Of a stretch of 64,000 bases of DNA, positions 12,346-27,069 are shown one piece after another (position 1 is the first letter of the stretch; the number at the start of each line of letters is the position of its first letter). Source of the stretch: Escarpia spicata (taxonomy: Eukaryota; Annelida; Polychaeta; Sabellida; Siboglinidae); the NCBI GenBank assembly GCA_963995525.1, contig OZ023211.1:57610420-57674419 (forward strand), written 5' to 3'. The position numbers and the translations under genes are program-made. The notes under the pieces were generated by a model. It worked only from the letters and a program-made list of their open reading frames with translations. It did no database searches and was not told the origin of the DNA.

Positions 12346-13361
12346 TAGCGAAAACCACCAAAACTTGTTCTTAATATAATTTTTAATGAAACCATACGCC
12401 ACAACGGCATCGCGCCTAAGAAAGTGTTCAGGGCACTGTCAACGGTAGAAGGTGAATACCAAGGACGGTATGTGTGGACTACGTCAACAGTCTCATCAGG
12501 ACGACACAGGACTTAGAGCCTAGTGGCGGCTGGTAGTCAACGAAACAGCCAGACGTTCACTTCAACGATCGTTTCGCTCAAGGGTTGAGTGACAGTGGGT
12601 AAAGACTAGTGTTATTGCATTTAAAGCAACTATACACAGAAGTGCGTCTATAGCCGTCAGTCGCATTACCGACTGTCAACACAAACCAACGCCGTCATTG
12701 ACAATGTGTCGGGTTATTATTGGCGAGATTGGCGTGGTCCTTCCGCGGAATACACCGTTGAAAGACTGTTTGGCAACACGGGTAAATAAAAGAATTGTGT
12801 TTCCCGCTGGTGCCTTTCAAACGCTGCGTAAATATATAAATTGTGCCGAGCGCGTGTAAGACGAGGCAAGGCGTTGTGCGTCTACAGCTCCCCGGGGGAC
12901 CAACTAATTAGTCTCGACGGGGGACACGGCCGTGGCGTTGACAAACACGACGACGACGGTTTTGCGCTGTGAGTTGTCGGCGCTCGCTGTTCCTTGGCCG
13001 TCTGAAAGAAACGACTCGTTTTCTGCGGGTCTGTAATGGCGTCGCGCAGCTGGACGTCGTCGCAGACGTGTCGTGTGTTTTGTTAATGCGCGTGTCCTGT
13101 GAGACGCGCGCGCGGTGGGCGTTAGGAAGCCCACGGGACTCGCACTTCTTGAAACGGCTTCTCGTGTTCGTGCAAGCGTAGGAGATGTCAGCGAAGGTGT
13201 ATGAGGGTTTTACCAAATGCCATTTTTATACAATTTCTCCGTGACGTAATTTTTATTTAGTGGGGGTGAATACGTGTTAAGCGGTTCGTTGTTACTCAAT
13301 GTTAGCTCATAAGAAGTCGCGCACACTATTCTACAAAAAGAGAGAATTAATTAGACGGGAC
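12346..13361. other. Anonymous; TATA-like box followed by CpG-rich DNA
   Basis: TATATAAA at about 12833 is followed by a GC- and CpG-rich 300 bp (12850-13160). This looks like a promoter-type composition, but no downstream coding exon could be identified on either strand. Confidence 0.3.
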
Positions 13362-13500
13362 TCGGAGGGAGGGAGGGACGGACGGAGGGACGGAGGGAGG
13401 GAGGGAGGGAGGGAGGGACGGAGGGACGGAGGGAGGGAGGGAGGGCGACAGGGAGGGACGGAGGGACGGAGAGAGAGAGTGTGTGTGTGCGGGTGCGAGT
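13362..13500. repeat. (GGGA/GGAC)n tract
   Basis: GGGAGGGACGGAGGGACGG-type repeats, passing into GT-rich sequence at 13477. Confidence 0.9.
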
Positions 13501-13690
13501 GGGCGTGCGTGAGTGCGTGCATGTATGCGTGCATGTGTGCGTGTGTACTTGTGGACCCCAACAAACATGTATGAACATTCAATGCGACAGTGTATACATG
13601 ACAGGTCATCAAAATAGTGCCCTTTATTGTTTGCACATATTGACATACTTGCAATGATTCACTTTGTACTTTCTTCTGGATTCCACACTA

Positions 13691-13882
<192 letters not shown>

Positions 13883-14029
13883 CGAGGTGGAGGAAATGTT
13901 TTGACGCTTTATGCTCCAGTGGGGGCGGAGAAGAGGTAGTCTAGCAACATTGCCATCCAGGGCAAACACTCCAGATGACAAATGGATAATTAAACCGGCA
14001 GCACAGACTGACAGCCCAATACTTTCGGT

Positions 14030-14030
14030 A

Positions 14031-14066
<36 letters not shown>

Positions 14067-14091
14067 CTAATAATGGTGCGTATATATACAG

Positions 14092-14160
<69 letters not shown>

Positions 14161-14236
14161 CATATATATGTATGTATGTATGTATGTATATGTATATACG
14201 CACCATTATGATATATTATATATATATATATTATGA
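14030..14236. repeat. AT/TATG tract forming an imperfect palindrome
   Basis: ATAATGGTGCGTATATATAC at 14070-14089 is mirrored by GTATATACGCACCATTAT (14192-14209), with one TA unit of difference. The centre is TA repeats with CATA/TATG flanks that are also complementary, so a cruciform is possible. Confidence 0.88.
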
Positions 14237-14237
14237 G

Positions 14238-14441
<204 letters not shown>

Positions 14442-15220
14442 GATTACATAAAGTTATTGAGCTGAAATCACATGATTGCGGCTACGCTTTGCTTTGCATA
14501 AGCCTGATCTAAGAATTAAATAATAATAATAACAATGACAATAATAATACATTTATTAACCGCTAAATCGCGCTTAGCGGATTGATGCGCTGTACAATAT
14601 AGTTAATGATATTTAAACAAAGAAAAAACTATAGCTGTTTAGCACATTCTATAGCATCGATCGAATACACTCGTACAACTCGTACAACAGTTCAACGATC
14701 AAGCAAAATGTACGACCCACAAATCGTGGATTCGATTCGTCAATGAAACCTAAGATACGCCCTTCGTTTAGACCGCGAGTAGAACAAGTCTCCCGCGTAA
14801 TCCTCTCTGCAATAACAATATTATGTATCCTTTGCTGCCAGTAATTACAAGCATCGGTCCAAATTACCAGCAAGAAGTGCCCCGAATCAAAGAGATTAGA
14901 TCCCACAATTGATACAACCAAACACATTATTTTACTCAGTTATCCGTCGAAATTATCGCCTGCAGGGTTGCGCTGGTTGCTGAAGACGCGCGGTGGTCTG
15001 TCAGCTTCAGAAACAAACGGCGTAATGATTTGGTTGTTCTGTAGAAGGAGGTGCTGATCAAAGGATGGATTGTTTTCGTGTGAGCTGCTAGCGACGTGAG
15101 ACACGTTGTAATTACGGTGTTTGTGAGAGGGGCCCGAGGCAGGGCGACTGGAGAGGCACGGAACGGCACGGAGCAGAAGAACCCGTGCTGACTAAACGGG
15201 TCTGCGAATTGTGGGGGTGG

Positions 15221-17339
<2,119 letters not shown>

Positions 17340-17640
17340 CGCCACCAGTGTGTGTCGTGTGTCGTGTGTCGTGCATCGTGCATCGTGCATCGTGCGTCGT
17401 AGAATGGTGTTTTAACGCTGGCATTAACACGGTTCACAGACCCGCATAAAGCAACCGACACACGCACACGCACGCACACGCAAGGACGCATGAAGGCATG
17501 CATTACAAACAAAACAATGACACATAACATGACACACAATCACATGCACGCGCGCACGCGCAAACGGACGCACACACACGCACACATGCACACACGCGCA
17601 CACGCGCACACGCACACGCACACGCACACAAACGCTCGAA
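17340..17640. repeat. (GTCGTGT)/(ATCGTGC)n and CA-rich imperfect microsatellites
   Basis: Seven-base repeats of TCGTGTG and TCGTGCA at 17350-17400. Unrelated sequence follows, then CGCACACA-rich DNA at 17457-17632. Confidence 0.85.
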
Positions 17641-18607
17641 TGGGCGCACTCAAGTCGGTTCCCCGATTCCACACACAACCGTTGAAACAACACGACGAAA
17701 TGCGCGTAAACAACGCACGGAGCACGCAAGCGAGCGGAATAACGACGTCCGGAGCACATAAAGTCCCACCGCGGGAGTGCGTTCATACCAAATTTGATAG
17801 GTTGGACCACAAACACGCCCCCGACAAGTACCGCACAATGGCGGCTTGACACGTCGTTTTCCGGTCGGATGGGCGCGCGGCTCCTGAGTGTGTAATCTGA
17901 CTTCGTTCATCCCCCGACACAACTTGAGTAAACACGGCACAATACCCGCCGTCCGGTTAGGGCGAGTCGGCGACGAAACATGTCGGCGTCAACCGTCCTG
18001 TGTCACTTTGAGGACAATTCCTCTCTGTTGGCGTCGAAGCACCGAGCTAATCCGCAGAAAAAACGTCGACTTGTCAATGCCCAGCGGGAACTCTATCCTA
18101 CCACTTGGGACGGGATTGGGTTCGCAGTTACAGCTAAGGATGCATTCGACACTTCATCTGGCTAGTATTCCTTATGTGCGTTTTAAGATTTTGAAATATT
18201 ATGTTCTTGATTCCGCGTGGTTGGACTGCGGGAAAGATCTCTTATCGATGGTTTCATTATGATGCTTGTGTGGGGTCATATGTGTCAGCTCATTACAGTC
18301 GTGAAGTTTGCCGACGGGTCACTAAAGGCTTCTTCGCTGTATTGTGTCATGCGGGAATACCGAGGAAATAAAATACGCAGGCGATAGTAAGAGCTGAAAA
18401 TAGGATTGTGTGTTAACACGCACAGGTTGTTAGTTGTCATAGGCCTAGGTCCTAGGGTGACGTGTTATGTTAGTCACAACAAGGGAGGTAGGTAAACTCA
18501 GGTTGACATACATTGCACTAACGTCTTTTAAACAATTCGACAAAATTGGGAGCTTCGTGGAACGAAACAAACAGTTATGATTACCTGTATCATTTGTACA
18601 CACCACA

Positions 18608-18664
18608 CACGCCTTCGCACGGACGCACGCACGTACGTACGCACGCACGTACGCACACACACAA
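18608..18664. repeat. ACGC/ACGT imperfect tetranucleotide repeat
   Basis: CGCACGCACGTACGTACGCA-type sequence ending in CACACACACA. It contains several short self-complementary ACGT steps. Confidence 0.85.
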
Positions 18665-18687
18665 AGTAATAGTAACAGCTCTCTTTA

Positions 18688-18765
18688 ACAAGATAAACCT
18701 GTTCATTCGAAAATCATCACAATCTGTCTGGGAAGAATTCAGCCACGCTTCTATTATAATACAGG
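18688..18765 (-). mobile_element. SINE fragment (middle)
   Basis: AACCTGTTCATTCGAAAATC then CTGGGAAGAATTCAGCCACG, antisense, matches the body of the family only. Confidence 0.5.
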
Positions 18766-19739
18766 TTGTGCACTTCACATTCCTCATTCGATGCCTTTCT
18801 TTTAATAAGTTTGTGGCCAGTGGAACGACATTTCGACGACTGAAGCGAATTTCCATGAGTACCATTGAAATGAATGGACAACATTGTATTCATCTCGGTG
18901 AATTGCGTGTTCCGTAAAGCGCAAAACAGGTACTTAATTAGCGAGTAACTGAAACCAGAACCTACCGAAATGGTCATGCATGCAAGACGGAATAAAGTTA
19001 TCACTGAACACAATCCGTTTAGTCACCACTGTGTATTGGGTAGGCTACACTGTGACTGCTGCGTGTCTAAAGAATAAGGAGAGCTGGCAAGAGAGTCTTT
19101 TTTCTGCGTGCCGAAAGAGACCAACGCATTCTTCTCGGATAAACATTGTGAGCCACACCCGAATGCGTAAACTTAATCGTAGCGTTATAGAAGAAACATG
19201 CTTCACAGACGTCCACAAGAAAACATAAGAACACGTTAGTTCAACAATTGTTCAGATCGTCATAGGTATTACAATGTTTACACACGGGATTATTCGCTAA
19301 AGTTGCGTTTATTTTCCTGCCATCAATAGACGCTTAGGCTAGTCATCTTTCGTCTTTGGCAAGTATTTGTTTTCTCTTCAGCCAAAGAGTTTAACTCCCT
19401 CGGGGTTCTTTTCGGTCTGCGTGCATCTAGTCCTACACATTTGGGATGACTGCGCAGCACACTTAAAGGTACCTCATCAAAACGATTTCTCATGTTTCGT
19501 TATCGTCTTATTTCCAATAAATTATTTCGAATTAATTCACGTGATTCCTAAAAAAATTATTCAGAACTGTTTGACTATCATTAAACCCACACGCTTTGCG
19601 CCGGAAGGGCTTCCACGGCAAATTACGTAATAGTGCACACGGTCCATTACATCAAAGACGTATTTTATTATTTTATTACTAAATCGTACTTTACAACTTC
19701 AGTCGCAAAAACGTTTTGCGTCATATTTTTGCTGTAACA

Positions 19740-20215
19740 TGCATAGGCGTATCCAGGGGGCACGTGGCCCCCTAGACCTTAGGAATTTAGCGTTCCCGCA
19801 GACCTGTTACAATGGGCCCATGCTACCGTGCCCACCTAGACCGTTTGAAATGTGCCCCCGTTCAGGTTATTATGCTGAAGTGACAGCGATGCGATGGCGA
19901 ACACATTTTTCAACAGCAACCCCCTCGTTTGTCTTCCGATGGTGACAGTCGAGCTAGGCGGGCGAAGCGCTGAAGAAGAGCTGAAAAAGATACGGCCACG
20001 CAGCGACGAAACATTTTCTACTGCACATTTTCTACTGCACCCCCCCCCCCCCCCCCCCCCACCCCGTCTTCTGATATCACCAGTCCAACCGAGACGGCGG
20101 CTGAAGTTACCGCGGCGCGGCAGCTCGACAATTTCTGCTACACCATTTGAATTGGCCACCAGTGGAGGTTTTTGTGCCCCCCCCCCTAGACTCGATTTCT
20201 GGATCCGCCCGTGAC
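19740..20215 (+). mobile_element. Non-autonomous DNA transposon copy A (hAT-like ends, inferred)
   Basis: Starts CATAGGCGTATCCAGGGGG and ends in the inverted form CTGGATCCGCCCGTG, giving imperfect terminal inverted repeats. The G-rich edge at the left is mirrored by the C-run at 20177-20187. The interior has a 20-bp poly-C (20041-20060) and no coding. It is homologous along its length to 62415-62900. The ends resemble those of hAT-type elements, which is an inference; no transposase is present. Confidence 0.65.
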
Positions 20216-22770
20216 GTGATATCTTGACAAAGTTGCAATCATCGATAATGTTCAGCGGTGTTTCTGAATTTGGTCATGGAATCAGTGGAAGCATCCACAT
20301 GAACGCAACAAAAATATTTCTGTATATGATCAAGAATGTTTAACTACATTTTAAAACGTTCCACTTTCTCCGTTCGTTCCTCGTGAGATTTCAGTCACAC
20401 ACGACATTTTGATCGTATTCGCAACGAACACAAACATCTCGCCAGTTCTTTCGCCGTCATGCTAAGTGCTTACGTTCCCCGTCGAGGCGTTTAATACTCC
20501 CTATACATTGATTACATTTTCCTTGAAGCTCGTCTCTATTTACCAGCTAAACATGAGCCATTGAAACGGCGTTGTTTGTAAATGTTTGAATTTCTCATTA
20601 TCACCGAATCGTCGACGATGTCGCTGACGGAATAGCGGGTTTGTTTGGCTGCATTCATCGGACATAGAGCCAATTACAGAGCACAACTTGTAGAGCGCTG
20701 CGTGTGTCCGTTTCTCTGCACGAGTTGGTGTCTGTTCGACACCTCTTTGTTTGTGTCGACACCGTTCGCGGTGAAAGTAGTTTGGCGTAATCGTCGTTAA
20801 ACAGCGCTCACTATGCGCCGCAACAACGACCTTGTTTGCCCGCCTGAACAGACAACCAATCCGCGTTGACACGTCACACAATGGCGCGTCACACGACCGA
20901 AGTCTCAATTATCGCCCCGTATGACAGCACGCATTGTCCCGCTGCTACCGGAGCCTATCCCGGCTGGCGGCTCGCACGGGACCTCATTTACGCAACCTCT
21001 TTCATTATATATTTTCCGATGTAGCCGAGTCTGACCCGATAACGCAGTGTCGACGTTTATTTGATGTTCTTCCAATAGCCGAGTTGGAGGGGTGTGCGTG
21101 CAATGAAGTCCGGCCAGACGTTGGACAGGCGATGCTTGTCACAGGGATAGGCGACTCAAGACACGGACGAAACACGACACATCATCGCATTTTAAAAGCT
21201 CGATTGAAGGCGCACAAGAAATGCGTCATCGTAGCAGCATAGAAAGGTCGGCTTGGCGATAATGTTCTGAAAAAGGCTGGCTAGTTGAATGAGACCTCAT
21301 AAGATCATAACGTTGTAACCACAATATATACAGACTAGTCAGTTAACAGAACGTTGCCGGGTGCTGGAAACAACTAGGAAACTATATCTATAAACCATGC
21401 AAAATCTACCCCGCGCCAGTTAAACAATATTGACGTGGGTTTGTTATTTCAGTGGTTCATTGCACCCATGTTTTAATACGCTAACTTTGGAGGATTGTAG
21501 CAGTACCTTCTACTAGACGCCGAGGTCCAATCGCCCCTTTCTCGGTTCATTCGTTTAATTGAACTTCCTAACAATTTTAATAATAAAATTATGAAAACAA
21601 ATACATTTATAATCTCCTTTCTACTATGAAGGCAGCAAAGGTTTTCTTTATTAATAAAACTTCAGATCAATTTATATAACTTTTTAATATTTCGTAAACA
21701 AACCGACAATCTGCAGTAATTTTAAATGTACAAAGATAGTTGGAATTTGCATATTAAAACAAATTGTCCTGCTTTGCTAGTAGATCGCATATTACAACCA
21801 ACGTGCATAATAATACAGGACCGACCTAATATAATTATGTTTCACGCCTTGAATCTAGATTTATAAGGTTACACACTGCTTAGTTGCCAAACAAAGTATT
21901 CAAGTTGAGTGACTTTCGTTCATTGGCACATGTTCCTAAAATGGCACACATGGAGTTGTAGGATGTTGAAAAGGTAATGTTTTATTCCAAACGATTAAGT
22001 TGTATTTCACCTAATGTAAATTATAGCGATGTGTTTTCCATAAATACAAAAATGCATTTTTTATTGTGCGTGGTGGTTATTTTTATGGTTTACAATTTCG
22101 CCTTGCGAAATGCTGAGGCAATAATGTCGTTGCCTTTCACATTTTTGCTGTTTTCGTTTCGGCCAATCGTGGCTGATATTACATGTAGTGTTCGGGCAGT
22201 ATAAGTAATTATTTGAATACAAATTATAGCTCAGCCGCTCGTGAATAGGTCGAACGGGTAATTATCTTGCGATATCAGTAAAGTTCCCTTTCATCTGAGC
22301 CGGCGCTTGCCCACCATAGTTTCCATAGCTCCACACGACGGACTGACAGGTCTAACAAAACACGCGTATAGTCATCAAATGTTATACCTGCATGCATATG
22401 CGCAGTCAACTACATCGAGTTTAGATACACTCAGATAGGACCTACTATAAACACTTGTTCACCTTCTCACTGCACTACACACCATGGACATACATCACAT
22501 TCGTATAACAGAATACAACAATCTAGGTAGTCGTTGACGTTGGACTTTACTACAATTGAACGAGTTTAACTAAGCACACATACCTAGTATTCTTTTGTTT
22601 TGTCAGAAACTAAACGATTGCGACAGGTGGCTTGCGACTTTTAATAAGTCTTAGTGGGAGTCTTCATGATCTTCTATGTCTATATTATTTTTATAACGTA
22701 CAATTATATACTGATATGTTATTGTTGAATGTCTGTACAGTTTGGATCAAATAATAAATCTACTGTCTGT
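20216..22770. other. Anonymous sequence
   Basis: GC-richer at 20560-21240, AT-rich after 21250. No gene, RNA or clear mobile element recognised. Confidence 0.4.
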
Positions 22771-22801
22771 TCGGTTCGGTTCGGTTCGGTTCGGTTCGGT
22801 T
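22771..22801. repeat. (TCGGT)6 pentanucleotide repeat
   Basis: Six perfect TCGGT units in otherwise anonymous sequence. Confidence 0.92.
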
Positions 22802-24184
22802 CTTTTGTGTTCTGTTCATCTATACAACTCTACTAGTTATTCAGCGATTTTCTGCACAATGTTTAGGATATCTGCCAAGGGTATTGTAGTCAACTACTAA
22901 CCCCGGCTTGCGAGGATAGTCTCCAATGACACAGGCGTGACATCTAGCGATCAATAACGATAAAGGGAGGTCAACACTGGCGGCGAGCTACAGCTAATCT
23001 GTTGGTCGCCAGGTGGTGGACACCCTGTAATATATTACTACCTTACCCCGACACCGCGAGGAGACGCCACTGTTTGTTGCTCTCGCAACTGCCTGGAATG
23101 GAATCACTGATCTATTAGTGTACAACATCCTTATGTTGATTTTAATGAGCAACCGGACAACCCAACACAAGCGTTCAGGATTGTAGGGCTATGCATCCAG
23201 AACACGGCTACTATTTTCTGTGTGAAGTGTATTTTGGTTAAAAAATACCAGTAAACATACTTAAACATCTTGTGGCTCAAGTAAATTATTTTCAAGTGAG
23301 AACTTAAAAAGTTAAATGAAGTTATATAGTGCAGTGTGCAGTCCTGCTCAAAGTGCTTCACAATTTAGACCCTAACAGACCTGTTCAATCGAACACCATC
23401 TTAACTTCTCTCGGAAGCACTCAGCCACGCTGTAATTAATTGGCGAAGACTATTCGTACACAAATATCCACCACTGTCTATAACCAGGTACTCACTCACT
23501 CAGCTGAGTGAACTGGAACAAAGCAGAGTGAACGAACTTGCCCAAAGTTCGAAACGGCAGAACAAGATTCGAACCCGGGTTCTCCTAATTGAGAGTTCGA
23601 TGCTCTAACCACTGCTCCACTGCGCTTCATGTTGACTCTTGATTTGGATACTGGTGTCAGTTACGACACATTGGTATTAGTAAACAGTACCAATGTGTTG
23701 GGTCACAGCTTCATTTTATATTTGAACGTATGTAGGCTATTCATTGCCGCAAACATCAGCAATAGGTTCCTGCAATTCAACTCGCTCTCCTCCCCTCTTC
23801 TCTCTCCACCCTCTCGCTGTCATCTGTTTCGAGAAACAAAGTCATCGATTGCTCCTTGTGAGGACGTATGTTTTGTCAGGTAATTTGTCGCTAGTTTGAA
23901 GCCTGGCACGCCAGCCTAAGCTTGTCTTTATATAATGAACAATTAATTGTACTCTATGTTTCAGATGGAATTTGAAAAGAGTTTAGGTATCGTGTGAGTG
24001 AAGAAGACATATTTGCGAAGTGTATTGTCCATTCTGCCGATGTGCCGGATGCTGTATCTACCGATGACGGTTTCCGGGAGTGTTCGTCAATTACCTTTGT
24101 TACGACGTATATTTGAAAAGTGTTTCGGATTAACTTTACGGCGAACGTCCCAAACTGATCGGTGGTCCTCCGCCAAATCGCATA
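22802..24184. other. Anonymous sequence around the SINE
   Basis: Outside the SINE at 23311-23626 nothing was recognised. Confidence 0.35.
23311..23626 (-). mobile_element. tRNA-derived SINE, full-length reference copy
   Basis: In the minus-strand sense it begins with a tRNA-like head: GCGCAGTGGAGCAGTGGTTA as the A-box region and GGTTCGAATCTTG as the B box. A body follows with TTCGTTCACTCTG, GCGTGGCTGAGTGCTTCC and GTTCGATTGAACAGGTCTG. The tail reads GTGAAGCACTTTGAGC then GCACTATATAAC. Head plus unrelated body plus a short tail marks a Pol III SINE, not a tRNA gene. Other copies in the window are listed separately. Confidence 0.85.
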
Positions 24185-24345
24185 AAATACGCGTATATAA
24201 CGTTATTACCAAACGATGTACGCCCGTTTAGTGTACGGTACGAACCTTAAACTGGTAAGAACCGTTAACTGACGGCGAACTTTGAAATGTTACTTTCTTC
24301 CGAATGGTCGTAGATCAATCCCTGAAAATTTGCACCGAGACGCAA
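24185..24345 (-). repeat. Dispersed repeat family R, partial copy 3
   Basis: GGTAAGAACCGTTAACTGAC, GGCGAACTTTGAA, GATCAATCCCTGAAAA and the preceding CGTATATAACG stretch correspond in reverse to 6600-6780. The copy is shorter and quite diverged. Confidence 0.5.
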
Positions 24346-24869
24346 ACCGTCAAGGTCTAGGAGGAAAACATTAACATACCCCTCACACACATACATACGC
24401 AAGCGCTATTATAACAAGAAGAGAAGTCTAATGTACTAGTATATGGCAACACCATGTAAGACTTGGCTGAGTGTACACTGATTCAGAGGAGATGTGTCAC
24501 AAATCACGAATGCATAGTTCCCGTTGATGATCTTACTGAGTATATACTATACTTATCAAATTTCAAAGCCACGTACCGCCGATACGCAAGTTTTGCTGAA
24601 GCAGAATAACAATAACACTTAATTTATTGTTTCTGGTAATAATTCAATGATACACCCGAATCTAAGCATAATTATGTATTATACACACATTATATATATA
24701 TATCAGAACAGTCATGTAACCTAAATAAAGACCTCTAGTAATTTACTTTGAAAGCTATGCCTTCCGTGGCTGGATGAGTGGTTAGCTGTTCTATCGTGCA
24801 GTTAAAACACCTTAAGGCATATTGGATGTTTACCCATGAATATGTTATGCTTTCTTCCAAAACCGGTCC

Positions 24870-25140
24870 AACCACATTTTGGTCGTAGTTATTTCCTTTT
24901 GTGGTCAGTTTTTCTTATTTCATGTCCAACGCATTTATGAGATTCAACTTCTCCTAGTCGTTCATCGTCTAATTTTATCTCGTGTTTTTTCCAAAGTTTA
25001 TCATGAAGTTTGTTATTAGTTTTAATTTGTGATCGACTCGTTTTCTTACGGCGTCCTGCTTATGTTAGGTTTAACAGTTTGGGTGAGAATGGATCTCCTT
25101 GTCTTACTCCTTTGCTTAAACACATTTTTGATGCCACTTA
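24870..25140 (-). mobile_element. Decayed reverse transcriptase fragment (GVRQGDPFSP motif)
   Basis: The minus strand at 25077-25130 reads SKGVRQGDPFSPKLLN, the RT block seen in RTE-like and related non-LTR elements. It differs from the GVPQGS form of the other LINEs here. Downstream, 24880-25040 keeps a broken frame with charged residues (KLHDKLWKKHEIKLDDERL). The fragment is short and frameshifted, so the clade is uncertain. Confidence 0.55.
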
Positions 25141-26089
25141 GATGACGCAGTCTTTAAGTATTTTGATGTTTGGTTCTTTGATTACAATATTGTTATAACT
25201 TTACAGAGAGCTCGATGTTCAACGAAACGATGTAATAAGCATGTGAACCTGTTGATGGCTTTGACTCCGCTTTCACTTAGTTACCTGGTTGAAGAGGGGG
25301 GAACCTTTGTCTAAATGTATTGTTCTCTCGAGACAACTCAGAAAATGGAAATATCAAGAGGGAGACAGACGAGATGTTGGCACGATGATATTGCCAACAA
25401 CGTTGGAGCAGTTTGGACAACAACAGCCAAAGTCTGAGAACGGTGGAAAGTCTATCGGAGGGCTGTATCGTGCCGTGGATGTGATGTGCCGTCACGTCTT
25501 ACAACGTCTGGCGTCATCCACGATGAGCTGTCTCCATCCAAGCCTCCCTCTTGTTGCTTCTCTCAACTCGTTCAATTTCAAATATGTTGTATACATCCCT
25601 GATCTTATGCTCAGGAATGGAATGCAAGGAAGCGTGGAGAAGACATGCTGCAAATCTCAAAACACGTTTTCTGGGATAACTACGTAGTGTCTTGTTAGAA
25701 CGTCGTTTCTTGTTATAAAAAGAAACACTTTTATAACTGGTTTTTGTTTGTATAACAATGTAATATATATATATATATATTTATATATATATTTATATAT
25801 AGTTAATATAGACCAACAAACCAAGGGCACAATAATCAGTATTACAGTACAGAGTACTTTGATCTTCAACTCCATGGTCCAAGTAAGCGAATGGACATCA
25901 AAAGGTGAGTGGACATCGGCGTCTCGGAGGTCATGTACTTCCAATGGTTCGAAGTTTGATATATAGACAATAATAGTAGAAAGCGTGATCGTGATGACAG
26001 CTATGTGTCAGTTAACTTCGGTTGGATATGACAGTGTGGTCTGACAAGATGTCAACAATGCGACGGCTAAACACCAACGTTAGAATTCT
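25141..26089. other. Anonymous sequence
   Basis: A plus-strand 132-codon frame (25289-25687) has no recognised domain and ends without splice logic. Otherwise only a TA tract. Confidence 0.35.
25758..25806. repeat. (TA)n tract
   Basis: TA repeats with two TTTATA interruptions. Confidence 0.9.
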
Positions 26090-27023
26090 CATGCACATTT
26101 AACAAGATTGCCACCCAAGGTCCAGACGGCATGCGGACAAGGAAGCCTTTGGCTTATCGAGAGTCGAAAAATGTTCCACTACGTATAGCCCGCCCTCCGC
26201 AGATAGCTGTCGATTTTATTTTTGAACATATTCACACTGCTAGCATTAACACAATCATCAAGTCATTTGTTCCTGTCATTTAATGTCCTCTAAGATAATG
26301 ACTAGTTTCTCACATCTAACCTACACTGTTCTTTGACTACTGCCGGATTGTTCTCTCTGGTTCTACTGCCTTCTTTAAGTTTGAAGAAACTATTTCTATC
26401 AATATCTAGCCATTCAATATTTTAAAAGTTTCTATTTGTTCTCCTCTTAGTCTCCTAGTCTCTGATGCTATCAACCCGCATTCTAATAGGCGTATTTATT
26501 AACTAAGATCTTTCAGTTCAGGAATCAGCTTAGTTGCTCTTCGTTGTACCCTTTCTATTTAATATTTGTCCTTCTTACACTATGACATCCATGCTTGCGT
26601 GCAATATTCCAAATGAGGTCTAACTACTGCCTTTTGCAGTGGTACATTAAGCACAAACTTTAACTCCTAAATCATTTTCCTTTCCTGTTGTACCTAATAT
26701 AGTATCCCCCATTATGTATTCTCTGTTCACATTTCCATGTCCTATGTGAATGCATTTACATTTCCCAAAATTGAATAACATTTGCCATTTTTAGACTATT
26801 TTATTAATTTGGCTAGATCATCTTGTAAAGTGTGTTTATCTGACCTGTTTGAACTTTTCTGAACACTTTTGTATCGTCTGCAAATTTCAGTACTTTGCTT
26901 GATTTCTCATCATCCAAATCATTTATATATATATATATACAGAGAGTAATAATAGAACCAGTTTTGAGTGGAGTGCCACAGGGATCAGCATTGACACCTA
27001 CACGATTCTTAATATATATATAG

Positions 27024-27069
<46 letters not shown>

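Larger units (their letters stand above)
17641..19739. other. Anonymous sequence; CpG-rich at 17640-18160
   Basis: A 61-codon frame (17980-18165) starting MSASTVLCHFEDN was considered but has no recognised relative. The remainder carries only a SINE piece. Confidence 0.35.

Noticed and set aside
17980..18165. 61-codon frame starting MSASTVL
   Set aside because: CpG-rich patch, no relative recognised, no splice or repeat support.
23555..23626. Possible tRNA gene on the minus strand
   Set aside because: It has A- and B-box-like sequence but is joined to a conserved non-tRNA body found at several other loci, so it is a SINE head.
24763..24806. GGCTGGATGAGTGGTTAGCTG as a tRNA or SINE A box
   Set aside because: No B box or family body follows; a single box is not enough.
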